A stretch of DNA of 64,000 nucleotides from an uncultured Alphaproteobacteria bacterium (GTDB lineage: Bacteria; Pseudomonadota; Alphaproteobacteria; Micropepsales; Micropepsaceae): positions 1 through 64,000 of the forward strand of contig CAIOFO010000124.1 in assembly GCA_903857685.1 (NCBI GenBank), written 5' to 3'. A model generated the notes under the pieces. The model did no database searches and was not told the DNA's origin. It saw only the letters and a program-made list of their open reading frames with translations. Numbering within the stretch: position 1 is the stretch's first letter; every line of letters begins with the position of its first letter. Position numbers and translations under genes: made by a program. Below are positions 25,283 through 33,530 of the stretch, piece after piece.

Positions 25283-26325
25283 GGCGCCGGGCGGGGCGGC
25301 GCCGGCGGATTGATATTCTGCACATCCAAGTTGGGTCCGGTCTTCGGCGCGGGCTTGGTCCAGCGGATGCTGCCCTTCAGATTGTCGGTGGCGCTGGCGG
25401 CTTTGGACAAGGTGATGGTATAGGCGCGCTTGTCCTTGGCGGCCAGTTTCGGCAGCGTCCATTCGGCGACATTGCCCTTGGCCTGCGCGTCCATGTGCAC
25501 GCCCTTGTAGCCATCGCCGGTGGTGCTCACCACAGTCAGTCCGGCGGGAATGACCAGGTCAACCGTCAACCCGTCCGCTTCCAGCCCCTTGCCCTTGAGA
25601 CCATTGTTGGCGAGGTTCAGCGTATAGGTCGCGCCATTGGCATCGGCCACCGGCTGCGACAGGCGGCCCTGTAGCAGCGGGCGGAAACCGATATCATCCC
25701 GCGCCCAGTCATAGATGTCCTTCAGCTGCGATTCCGCCACGCGGGTGGGAACGAAATTGCCCATGCGCAGGGGCGGCCGGTTGCCATTGGCGGGCGGCGG
25801 CGGGCCGTCGGCGAGCGACTCGTCCACCTGCGGCATGGTGGTGGTGTGGGTGTAAACGATGCTCTTGAACAGGTTGAAGTCCGCATTCACGCCGCCCAGC
25901 GTGCCGCGCGGCATGTCGAAGGTCTGGCCGTGGCATTGGGCGCAGCCCACATTATGAAACACCTGCTGGCCGTGGGGCATCGTGTCGGCGGCGGTAAAGC
26001 GCCAGGGCCCGGGGGTCGCGACTTTCTGCAGGCTGGCGAAATAGGCCGCCAGGTTGGCGATATCGGCATCGCTGATCTGGGTGTCCAGGAAGGCCGGCAT
26101 CACGCCCCAGGGCTTGCGCACCGCCTGCTGGAATTCGGAAGCCGACAGGCCGCGTCCGGCCAGGTCCGGCCCGAAAGCGCCCTCGCCGTCCTTGCCGTGG
26201 CAGTTGCGGCACTGGGTATTGTTGCCTTCCCACAGGGTCTTTCCCGCCGCCGGATCAGGCGTTTGGGCCGAAGCCGACAACCCAGCCAAAGGCAGCAACA
26301 GAAGTGCGGCAAGCAGTTTCTTCAT
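25279..26325 (-). CDS. Diheme cytochrome c with C-terminal Ig-like domain
   Basis: 348 residues from the ATG at 26325 (GGGGGATC upstream). A signal peptide ends at GLSASAQTPD. Two class I heme motifs follow, CRNCH and CAQCH, each at the head of a domain; MPAFLDTQISDADIANLAAYFASL is a typical methionine ligand and final helix. After a Pro/Asn-rich linker the C-terminal ~110 residues form a beta-rich domain similar to DUF11-type repeats (NLANNGLKGKGLEADGLTVD). It may accept electrons from molybdenum hydroxylase A. Its stop codon overlaps that of the convergent Mo subunit gene through a shared CTAG. Confidence 0.83.
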   Translation of the reverse strand: MKKLLAALLLLPLAGLSASAQTPDPAAGKTLWEGNNTQCRNCHGKDGEGAFGPDLAGRGLSASEFQQAVRKPWGVMPAFLDTQISDADIANLAAYFASLQKVATPGPWRFTAADTMPHGQQVFHNVGCAQCHGQTFDMPRGTLGGVNADFNLFKSIVYTHTTTMPQVDESLADGPPPPANGNRPPLRMGNFVPTRVAESQLKDIYDWARDDIGFRPLLQGRLSQPVADANGATYTLNLANNGLKGKGLEADGLTVDLVIPAGLTVVSTTGDGYKGVHMDAQAKGNVAEWTLPKLAAKDKRAYTITLSKAASATDNLKGSIRWTKPAPKTGPNLDVQNINPPAPPRPAP

Positions 26326-26531
26326 GGCAAGCGATCCCCCAATGTCCGCGTGTTCGCGGAAGTCTCCAAGATGCATCTTAGTATCAAGAAGGGGGAGCTG
26401 TCATGCACCAAGGATTGCCGGGAATTCTTCCTGTGCGGGCTGGCGGGGCCGTCCTGTATCCCACCGCACCATAAAGGCTGTCCTGCGCGCATAAATCGCT
26501 CTTTTACCATGCGAAAAACCGGTCTTAGATC

Positions 26532-27110
26532 ATGGGTATGACGGTCCGAGTGGCGTTTCTGACGTTTCTGCTTATGGCATGCGCGCTTCCCGCCCGGGCC
26601 GCCGCCCCCACGCCCATATCGATGACACCCTACAAAACCACCATGCAGAATCTGGGCACGGGTTTCGCGCTCGGGCTGCCGCTGCTGGCCACGGGGCTGA
26701 CCCTGGTCCGGCATGACCGTGCCGGCTCCGCCGAATTGCTGGTGGGAACGGTGCTGTCGCTTGGCACCGCCTATGCGCTGGAAAATGTGGTGCGCGAGGA
26801 GCGGCCGGATCATTCCAGCGCCCATGCCTTTCCGGCGCTGGATACGGCGCTGGCCGCCTCCAGCTCGTCCTTCCTTCTGGAACGCTATGGCTGGCGCGAA
26901 GGGCTTCCCGCCTTTGCCGCTTCCAGCTTTGTCTCCTTCGCCTTGAACCAGGCCAGGAAAGAACATTGGTATGACACGCTGGCGAGTTCGGCGATCTCCG
27001 CCGGATACGGCCTGATCGTCACCAAAAGGCTGAAAAGCCGCTACAACGTCCGGACCCGCCTGTCCGCCGCGCCGGGTGGCGCCTTTGCCAGCCTGACCTT
27101 TGACTGGTGA
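26532..27110 (+). CDS. PAP2-like membrane protein with altered active site
   Basis: 192 residues. A signal peptide or first helix ends near ARAAAPTP. The body resembles a PAP2 phosphatase/haloperoxidase: ENVVREERPDHSSAHAFPALD, where the usual PSGH reads PALD, and ALNQARKEHWYDTLASSAIS, which keeps the R, H and D of the last motif. Loss of the PSGH histidine predicts weak or no phosphatase activity. It overlaps nothing and is convergent with the cytochrome c gene at 27120. The start at 26532 or the ATG two codons later are both possible; neither has a strong ribosome site. Confidence 0.6.
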   Translation: MGMTVRVAFLTFLLMACALPARAAAPTPISMTPYKTTMQNLGTGFALGLPLLATGLTLVRHDRAGSAELLVGTVLSLGTAYALENVVREERPDHSSAHAFPALDTALAASSSSFLLERYGWREGLPAFAASSFVSFALNQARKEHWYDTLASSAISAGYGLIVTKRLKSRYNVRTRLSAAPGGAFASLTFDW

Positions 27111-27119
27111 ATCCGCCGC

Positions 27120-27563
27120 TTAAGGCTTGCCCGCCGGCTTGCTGGACTCGAAGCTGATGGCCTTGAGATATTCGCTGCGCCGGTCCAGCTCGGTCTTGCC
27201 GGCGGGAAAGCCGTTGGACTTGAGCAGAAACGCCAGAATGTCGGCATATTGTTCGCGCGACAGCACGCCGGGGGCGGATTGCGGCATGGTGGTCCGGATC
27301 CGGTCGAAGACGTCGCCCACCGTCTGGCCGTCGAAATCACCGATGAACTGCCCACCGGACAGCGCCGGGGCCTCGCCCGAACCGCCCAGCGTGGCGCCGT
27401 GGCAGGCGGCGCAAACCTGGACGTAGTTCTGCGCGCCGCGCGCCGCCTGGTCCTCGGTGTAAATCCCGTTCCACACCGACTGGGTGGTCTGGGCCTGCAC
27501 CCCCGTCAGCAGAGCGATACTCGTCACCGCCAAAGCCGCGATCGCCTTGCGCATCGCTCTCAA
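27120..27563 (-). CDS. Monoheme cytochrome c, partner of the quinoprotein
   Basis: 147 residues. A signal peptide ends at GVQAQTTQ. One heme motif, CAACH, lies in YVQVCAACHGATLGGSGEAP. The domain continues FIGDFDGQTVGDVFDRIRTTMPQSAPGVLS, which supplies the distal methionine, and YADILAFLLKSNGFPAGK. This is the common small cytochrome c next to PQQ dehydrogenases. Its start overlaps the stop of the quinoprotein gene by four bases, so the two should be translated together and function as donor and acceptor in the periplasm. Confidence 0.9.
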   Translation of the reverse strand: MRAMRKAIAALAVTSIALLTGVQAQTTQSVWNGIYTEDQAARGAQNYVQVCAACHGATLGGSGEAPALSGGQFIGDFDGQTVGDVFDRIRTTMPQSAPGVLSREQYADILAFLLKSNGFPAGKTELDRRSEYLKAISFESSKPAGKP

Positions 27564-29653
27564 CCGTTATCCGGCAGCGCGTAGCAGATATACTCGCCGG
27601 AATAATTGCCGCCGCTCACCGCCACCACGATATACTGCTTGCCGTTCACCATATAAGTCATGGGTGAGCCGCTTTGCGCCGCCGGCATCAGCACGCTGCC
27701 GACTTCCTTGCCGGTCTTCTGGTCATAGGCGCGCAGCATGGCGCCGCGCGGACGGCCCGGCGCGGTGGTGGTGTCGCCATCGCCCGCGATCACCAGGGAC
27801 TTGGTGACCAGGGTGCCGATGCTGAAATTCGCCACGCCGGTCGCGGAAACACCGCCGGTATTGGCGATATTGACGCCCTTCAGCGCCGGATTGTTGCGGA
27901 TATAGTCCGGCGTCGCGCCATGCGGCACCGTCCATTCGATATTGCCGGTGTCCAGGTTGATGGCGCTGATGGTGCTGTAAGGCGGCTTGAGCAGCGGCAG
28001 TCCGTCCACCGTCAAGGCATTATAACCGCCGCCGCCACCGGCGGCAGGCGCCACGGGCGGCGCCTTCTTGGCGGGCTGGGCATCGGCGCCGTCACCGGCG
28101 CCGGCGGCATTGACCATGGTGATCTTCTGCCCGGCCATGCCCTCGACCAGCGGCAGGTCGGTCATGCCCGGAGGCGGCGGCGTCAGCGCCGTCGGCGACA
28201 GGCAGGCGTTGCAGGCAAAAACATAGACGGTGTGGTTTTCGGGATTGAAGGACCCGCCCGGCCAGTTGGTGCCGCCATTGGCAACGCCGACGGTCAAGGT
28301 CGCGAGGGGGCCATTGGCATTGCTGAGCACCGGCGGCGTGTAGATCGGGCCCAGCTTGTATTTCTTCACCAGCTCCAGCGCCTTCTGGTGCATCTCCGGC
28401 GTGAAGTCGATCAGGTCGTCCGTGCCGACGCCGGTACGGGCATAGGCGGCGGGCTTGCTGGGGATGGGTTGAGTCGGTGCATACCATTCGCCCGGCACCT
28501 TGCCGATTTCGACTTTCTTTTCCGGGATCGGCCAGACCGGCTTGCCGGTGATGCGATCGAAGACATAGAGGTAGCCCATCTTGGAGGGCTCGGCGACGGC
28601 CTTGACCGGCTTGCCGTTCACGGTGATGTCCATCAGCAGCGGCGCCGAGGACATGTCGTAATCCCAGATGTCATGATGGATGAACTGGAAGAACCATTTC
28701 ATCTTGCCGGTCTTCAGATCGACCGCCACCAGACTGCCGGAATACAGATTATTGCCCTTGCGCATGCCGCCGAAGAAGTCGGACGTCGGCGCTTCCACCG
28801 GCAGATAGGCCAGGCCCGCATCGGTGTCGGCAGTGATCTGCGCCCAGACGCCGGTATTACCGGTGTTCTGCGCGCTGTCATCGAACCAGGTTTCATAACC
28901 CGGCTCGCCCTTTTGCGGGATGGTGTGGAATTCCCACAATTTCTTGCCGGTGCGGATGTCATAGGCCCGCGCCGAGCCCTTGTTGTTGTTGTGGCTGGAA
29001 GGGGTGAAGCCTTCGCGGAAGGCCGAGCCGACCAGCAGCTCGTCGCCCGCCACGGTGGGGGCGGCATGCAGGCCAATTTCGCCGGTGGTCAGGTCGGGGA
29101 AAATCTTCTGGTCGTCATCGGCCTTCAGATCCACCGCGCCCTTGTTGCCGAAGGTGGGAATGCGCACGCCGGTCTTGGCGTCCAGGCAGATCAGCTGATA
29201 GCCCGGAGTCACATAGAGAATGCGCTCATCGCCCTTGCCGTCGGTCCAATAGGACAGGCCGCGGCCCGACAATTGGCGCGGAGCGGCGGCGCCGCGCGCG
29301 CCTTCCTTCTCGCCATGCACCCACAGCAGCTCGCCGGTCACCGCATCCAGAGCGATGACGCCGCGGCGCGTGCCGGCGGTGGCATAAAGCACCCCGCCGA
29401 CTTCCAGCGGCGTGCCTTCCAGCTTGTATTCGGGATGGTTGCCATTGTGGTCGGTCTTGTAGCGCCAGGCGACTTCCAGGTTGCTGAAATTCGACGCGTT
29501 GATCTGGTCCAGCGGCTTGAAGCGGCTGCCGGCATCGTCGGCGGCATAGCTGGTCCAGTCCACATTGGCTGGCGTCTGCGCCGCCGCCATGGTCGCGGCC
29601 AGAATAATCGCGGCCGCGCTGGAGACAAAGGCAAGTCTGGTCAAGATGCGCAT
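27560..29653 (-). CDS. PQQ-dependent quinoprotein dehydrogenase, periplasmic
   Basis: 697 residues. A signal peptide ends at TMAAAQTP. The body is an eight-bladed propeller of the quinoprotein alcohol/glucose dehydrogenase class: DWTSYAADDAGSRFKPLDQI at the start, repeated W-motifs (LDAVTGELLWVHG, YDIRTGKKLWEF, FDRITGKPVWPI), and FQFIHHDIWDYDMSSAPLL, which holds the catalytic-base region. There is no heme motif; CNACL is not followed by His. A low-complexity Pro/Ala/Gly insert lies near residue 535. No transmembrane domain is present, so it is soluble and should pass electrons to the overlapping cytochrome c. PQQ synthesis genes are not in the window. Substrate unknown. Confidence 0.9.
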   Translation of the reverse strand: MRILTRLAFVSSAAAIILAATMAAAQTPANVDWTSYAADDAGSRFKPLDQINASNFSNLEVAWRYKTDHNGNHPEYKLEGTPLEVGGVLYATAGTRRGVIALDAVTGELLWVHGEKEGARGAAAPRQLSGRGLSYWTDGKGDERILYVTPGYQLICLDAKTGVRIPTFGNKGAVDLKADDDQKIFPDLTTGEIGLHAAPTVAGDELLVGSAFREGFTPSSHNNNKGSARAYDIRTGKKLWEFHTIPQKGEPGYETWFDDSAQNTGNTGVWAQITADTDAGLAYLPVEAPTSDFFGGMRKGNNLYSGSLVAVDLKTGKMKWFFQFIHHDIWDYDMSSAPLLMDITVNGKPVKAVAEPSKMGYLYVFDRITGKPVWPIPEKKVEIGKVPGEWYAPTQPIPSKPAAYARTGVGTDDLIDFTPEMHQKALELVKKYKLGPIYTPPVLSNANGPLATLTVGVANGGTNWPGGSFNPENHTVYVFACNACLSPTALTPPPPGMTDLPLVEGMAGQKITMVNAAGAGDGADAQPAKKAPPVAPAAGGGGGYNALTVDGLPLLKPPYSTISAINLDTGNIEWTVPHGATPDYIRNNPALKGVNIANTGGVSATGVANFSIGTLVTKSLVIAGDGDTTTAPGRPRGAMLRAYDQKTGKEVGSVLMPAAQSGSPMTYMVNGKQYIVVAVSGGNYSGEYICYALPDNG

Positions 29654-29838
29654 TTTGACATGGGCTTTCTATCGGGGTTTGAAACAGGCGGGCGCCGACT
29701 GGCACCATTTACATTTTTCGCCCTCGCCTGGCATCCGCAAATCGGCAGGCATGCCGGCGCCATGCTGTGATGAATTGTCACCCTGCCCGCCATTCCCTGC
29801 AAGGGCCAGGCGGCATCTGCCTAGTTACGCGCCGCTGC

Positions 29839-30702
29839 TCAATTCGCGATCAGCTTGCGATAGAGATGCCAGGTGGCGTGGCCCAGCACCGGGACCGCAA
29901 CCATCAGGCCAACGAAAGCCAGCGCCGTACCGGCCAGAAGGCAGGCGGCGACCAGCGCGCCCCAGAGGGCCATCGGCCCGGGGTTGGCAATGACGGCGCG
30001 GAAGGATGCCTTGATCGCTGTGTCCAGGCCGACATCGCGGTCAATCAGCAGCGGAAAGGACACTACACTGATCATCATCGCCAGCAAGGCGAACAGAAAA
30101 CCCGTGCCGATGCCGATGGCGATCATGGCCTGGCCGGAACCGGTCAGAAAGACGTCATGGGCAAAGGCGCCGGCCGAGGCCGGCAGGCTGGGGCCAAGCG
30201 TGTACTGGAAAATCATCCAGGCCGCCGCCAGCCAGAGCAGGAATACCGCCACCAGCAACAGGCCTAGCAGCGCGATGCCGCCGGCGGCCGGCGCCTTGAT
30301 CACGTCAAAGGCGTTGGTCCAACTGACTGTGTGCCCCTGCTCGCGCAACCGGCTCATCTCGTAAAGTCCGACCGCCGCCAAAGGCCCGACAATGGCGAAG
30401 CCCGAGGCCAGCGGAAACAGCAGCGGCAGCAGATCGGTGCCGAAGGCAAGACGGGCAAGCACCAGCCCGACCACGGCGTAGGTCATGCAGAGAAAAATCA
30501 CATCGCTGCGATAGGCTTCGAAATCGGAAAATCCCTGCCGCAGGGATTGCCAGACATCGGCGCTGCCAATGCGGCGTATCGCCGGCATGGGGGAATGGAT
30601 GGTGTCCTGCATATGATGCAGGGTGCGGTGCAGGGACCCGGCGGCGTGCGCCGCATGCACGAATTGCGCACCGCTCCACTCGATGGGATTTCTGATGGTC
30701 AT
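29839..30702 (-). CDS. DUF2189 integral membrane protein
   Basis: 287 residues from the ATG at 30702 (CGGGAGAAG upstream). A soluble N-terminus (~60 residues: RRIGSADVWQSLRQGFSDFE) is followed by about six hydrophobic helices in pairs, with the signature DVIFLCMTYAVVGLVL and FPLASGFAIVGPLAAVGLYEMSRLREQG. The last helices contain PMALWGALVAACLLAGTALAF and PVLGHATWHLYRKLI. This is the DUF2189 family of unknown function, often near cytochrome oxidases. Here it stands alone between the quinoprotein pair and a divergent secreted hydrolase. Confidence 0.8.
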   Translation of the reverse strand: MTIRNPIEWSGAQFVHAAHAAGSLHRTLHHMQDTIHSPMPAIRRIGSADVWQSLRQGFSDFEAYRSDVIFLCMTYAVVGLVLARLAFGTDLLPLLFPLASGFAIVGPLAAVGLYEMSRLREQGHTVSWTNAFDVIKAPAAGGIALLGLLLVAVFLLWLAAAWMIFQYTLGPSLPASAGAFAHDVFLTGSGQAMIAIGIGTGFLFALLAMMISVVSFPLLIDRDVGLDTAIKASFRAVIANPGPMALWGALVAACLLAGTALAFVGLMVAVPVLGHATWHLYRKLIAN

Positions 30703-30963
30703 GGCGCTTCTCCCGATTTTTATTCGGGTGCCTGGGCCTAACGGTGACAACCGCCGCTTAGGTCACGGCAACCCGTAACCTTCTTCACGCTTGCAGTATA
30801 CGCCTGCCGGCAGCACGCGCCATCCGCCAGCAATGGCGCGGCAATGCAGCAAAGTCCGGCTTTTGTGCAGCGCACACCCACGGAACCATCGCTGAACTTG
30901 ACTCCCCTCTGCGCCGACCGCCAAATCCGGCCGCAATTCAGCAACAAAAAAACGGGGCGGGAC

Positions 30964-32424
30964 ATGAACAGGGGCTTGGGATTCTTGATGGGCGCAGCGC
31001 TTGGCCTGCTGGTGCTTCCGGCGCTGGCCGCGGCGCCGCAAGTCACCGGTCCGATCGCCGCGCCCGATGTGCCCGGCACGCTGTCCCACAATTACATCTT
31101 CTTCGCCTCGAACCATGACCTGGCCAGTCACGGCTATGTCGAGGAGGAATATTTCATCCGGGGCACGGCGGCGACTTACAAAACCGGCGGCACCGCCACC
31201 GCCGCAGTGCTGGCGACAGGCCAACCCTATTACACCCGCATCGTGGTGCGCCGCCCCGTCAATCCCAAGCGCTTCAATGGCACCGCCATCGTCGAGTGGG
31301 CCAATGTCTCCAACTTTTTCGACGCCGAGAATGTCTGGTTCTATGACTGGGAAGACATGATGCGCTCCGGCTATGTCTGGGTCGGCGTCTCGCCCCAGAC
31401 GATCGGCATCGCCGCCCTCAAGAAATGGAATCCGCAGCGCTATGGCCAGTTCGATGTCGGCAAGGTGGTGGCGGGCGATCCGACCCTGGCCAGCAAGAAA
31501 GACATCGATGCCGACGCCATGTCGTTCGACATTTTCACCCAGGCCGGGCAGGCCCTGAAGCATCCCGGCAGCATCGATCCCCTGCACGGGCTCAAGCCGA
31601 AAGTGTTTCTCGCCGCCGGCGAGTCCCAGGCGGCCAGCCGCCTGGCCACCTATGTCAACAATGTACAGCCGCTGGCCAAGCTGTATGACGGCTTCCTGCT
31701 GCTCTCCGCCTCAACGCCGATCCGCAGCGACCTGACCGCGCCGGTCTTCAAGGTGATGGCCGAGCATGACGTGGTGACCAGCGGCGCCGCCACCCGCCAG
31801 CCCGACACCGGCAAGTTCCGCGAATGGGAAATCGCCGGCGCCTCGCATGTCGACAGGCATTTGCGCGACAGCCGCGAACCGCTGGAGCTGCGCGACAATG
31901 GCGTATCGCTGGAAGCCAAGATGGCGCCCACCTGCGCCGTGGCCCAGGTCGGCACCCGCGTCCTCACCGGCCAGGTGGTGGCGGCGGCCTTCCATCATCT
32001 GGCGATCTGGGCGGCGGGCGGCAAGGCGCCGCCGATCGCGCCCAAGCTCAATATCACCCAGGTCAACAAGCCGCCGCTACAGTCGGTGATCGAGCGCAAC
32101 GCCGATCACCTGGCCCAGGGCGGCATCCAGACGCCGCCCACCCTGGCGCCGACCGCCTTCAACATAGGCGTCGGCGGCCCCAGCAAGGCGGCGGTGGATG
32201 CGGGCATCCATGGCGAAGCGGTGGGACCGGGCGCCTGCATCCGCTGGGGTTCGTCGGTGGACATGACGATCGACCAGCTGAATGCCCATTACGCCAGTCA
32301 TGCCGACTATGTCGCCAAGGTGAAGAAGGCCGCGGCCGACAATGTCGCCAGTGGTTTTCTGCTGAAAGCCGATGCCGATATCGCGGTGCGGGCGGCGGAA
32401 ATGTCGGCGGTCGGCGACCGCTAA
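30964..32424 (+). CDS. Secreted alpha/beta hydrolase-domain protein
   Basis: 486 residues from the ATG at 30964 (GGGGCGGGAC upstream); the first 40 codons of the open frame are not plausible. A signal peptide ends at ALAAAPQV. The fold has FNGTAIVEWANVSNFFDAE, SGYVWVGVSPQTIG, and a nucleophile elbow in FLAAGESQAASRLATYVN (GESQA, Ser catalytic), with a likely acid in KVMAEHDVV and histidine in EIAGASHVDRH. This matches the alpha/beta hydrolase-domain family that is common in sphingomonads and related alphaproteobacteria; substrates are unknown. It ends 3 bases before a strong terminator. Confidence 0.8.
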   Translation: MNRGLGFLMGAALGLLVLPALAAAPQVTGPIAAPDVPGTLSHNYIFFASNHDLASHGYVEEEYFIRGTAATYKTGGTATAAVLATGQPYYTRIVVRRPVNPKRFNGTAIVEWANVSNFFDAENVWFYDWEDMMRSGYVWVGVSPQTIGIAALKKWNPQRYGQFDVGKVVAGDPTLASKKDIDADAMSFDIFTQAGQALKHPGSIDPLHGLKPKVFLAAGESQAASRLATYVNNVQPLAKLYDGFLLLSASTPIRSDLTAPVFKVMAEHDVVTSGAATRQPDTGKFREWEIAGASHVDRHLRDSREPLELRDNGVSLEAKMAPTCAVAQVGTRVLTGQVVAAAFHHLAIWAAGGKAPPIAPKLNITQVNKPPLQSVIERNADHLAQGGIQTPPTLAPTAFNIGVGGPSKAAVDAGIHGEAVGPGACIRWGSSVDMTIDQLNAHYASHADYVAKVKKAAADNVASGFLLKADADIAVRAAEMSAVGDR

Positions 32425-32427
32425 GGC

Positions 32428-32457
32428 AAAACCTGCCGGCAAAACCGGCGGGTTTTT
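32428..32457 (+). terminator. Rho-independent terminator of the secreted hydrolase gene
   Basis: Hairpin AAAACCTGCCGG / CCGGCGGGTTTT (one G-T pair) with loop CAAAA, running into TTTTT. It starts directly after the stop at 32424. Confidence 0.88.
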
Positions 32458-32483
32458 CATGACTGCAGCGGCGCCTGGTATAG

Positions 32484-32500
32484 CCATAAAATATTTATGG
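32484..32500. promoter_or_regulatory. Perfect 17-base palindrome CCATAAA-ATA-TTTATGG
   Basis: It lies between the hydrolase terminator and the 3' end of the ModE-like gene, where no promoter is expected. It could be a terminator stem for the minus-strand gene without a U-tract, or an operator. Function unknown. Confidence 0.35.
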
Positions 32501-32532
32501 TTATTTGCGATGGCCACGCCCGGCGGGCGCAA

Positions 32533-32919
32533 TCAGGACGGGCGTTTTTTGCGCGGCGCGCGCCCCCGGGGCACGGCGTCTTTCTGCACCAGGGCGGCGA
32601 GCATCTGCATCTCGCTTTCGGCGGCGCGGGTGGCGCGCGATTCGACGGTACGAAAGGTTTTCAGCAATTTGCTGCCCAGTTCCGTCAATTGCGCCCCACC
32701 GCCCGCCGCACCCCCGGTTTCGGTCGTCACCACCGGGTTGCCGAAGGTCCGCTGCAGGCCCTGAACCAGCAGCCAGGCCTTGCGGTAACTCATCTGCATC
32801 GAGGCGGCGGCCTTGCGAATGGAACCCAGTTTTCCGATGCGCTCCAGCAGTTCCGCCATGCCCGGACCCAGGGCGCTGCCGGAGGGTTCGAAATCAATGC
32901 GGATGAAGAGCCGTGCCAT
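32533..32919 (-). CDS. ModE-type winged-helix regulator (DNA-binding domain only)
   Basis: 128 residues from the ATG at 32919 (MARLFIRIDF); an earlier start at 32979 is possible. A LysR/ModE-like winged helix runs LLERIGKLGSIRKAAASMQMSYRKAWLLVQGL, followed by PVVTTETGGAAGGGAQLTELG, all typical of the ModE N-terminal domain. The molybdate-binding MOP domains are absent and the C-terminus is basic (PRGRAPRKKRPS). Such short ModE proteins occur beside molybdenum genes. It is divergent from molybdenum hydroxylase B and could control it or modABC; a ModE-like site at 48144-48167 is a candidate target. Confidence 0.82.
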   Translation of the reverse strand: MARLFIRIDFEPSGSALGPGMAELLERIGKLGSIRKAAASMQMSYRKAWLLVQGLQRTFGNPVVTTETGGAAGGGAQLTELGSKLLKTFRTVESRATRAAESEMQMLAALVQKDAVPRGRAPRKKRPS

Positions 32920-33063
32920 GGGCCCGAGCATGGCCAAGCGGCCTCGCTGCGTCCAGTCGTTGGCGGTCAAAAACCACAATAAAACTGGGGGTTATTCGAT
33001 CTTGAAGCGGGCAGCGAAGCCGCGCAAAGTCCGGCCCGGAAGAGACGCGTTGGAGGCAACGAT

Positions 33064-33528
33064 ATGCTGCGGCTTCAGATCAATGGCGAGGAACGCCTGG
33101 TCGGCGACGATGTCGATCCCAAGACCCCGCTTCTGTGGGTGCTGCGCGACCATCTGAGCCTTGTCGGCTCCAAGTTCGGCTGCGGCGTCGCCCAGTGCGG
33201 CGCCTGCACCGTGCATGTGGACGGCAAGCCGGTGCGTTCCTGCCAGCTCACGGTGGGCAATGTCGGCGCCAAGGCGGTCACCACCATCGAAGGCATCGGT
33301 AAAACCCCCAACGGCGCCAAGATCCAGGCCGCCTGGATGGAAATCGAAGTGCCCCAATGCGGCTATTGCCAGGCCGGCCAGATCATGTCGGCGACGGCGC
33401 TGCTCAACAGCACCCCCAGCCCAAGCGATTCCGACATAGACGCGGCGATGGCCGGTAATATCTGCCGCTGCGGCACCTATATCCGCATCCGCCAGGCGAT
33501 CAAGAACGCCGCTGCCAAGTCGGTTTAG
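33064..33528 (+). CDS. [2Fe-2S] subunit of a molybdenum hydroxylase, system B
   Basis: 154 residues. It has the two-cluster layout of IorA-type subunits: [22 protein letters not shown] for the plant-type [2Fe-2S] site and [10 protein letters not shown]...[11 protein letters not shown] for the second. No signal peptide. It is closely similar to the system A subunit at 22596 in the motif regions. It is the first gene of a compact operon, with the triheme cytochrome starting two bases after its stop and the Mo subunit following. The neighbouring order (2Fe-2S, cytochrome c, Mo subunit) implies electron flow from Mo through the clusters to the cytochrome. Confidence 0.92.
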   Translation: MLRLQINGEERLVGDDVDPKTPLLWVLRDHLSLVGSKFGCGVAQCGACTVHVDGKPVRSCQLTVGNVGAKAVTTIEGIGKTPNGAKIQAAWMEIEVPQCGYCQAGQIMSATALLNSTPSPSDSDIDAAMAGNICRCGTYIRIRQAIKNAAAKSV

Positions 33529-33530
33529 CC

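Noticed and set aside
28200-28235. A heme c motif in the PQQ dehydrogenase
   Set aside because: The sequence is CNACLS. The residue after the second cysteine is not histidine, so it is not a quinohemoprotein.
27674-29770. A 698-codon antisense frame over the PQQ dehydrogenase
   Set aside because: A high-GC shadow frame. The sense strand has a signal peptide, W-motifs and an overlapping cytochrome partner.
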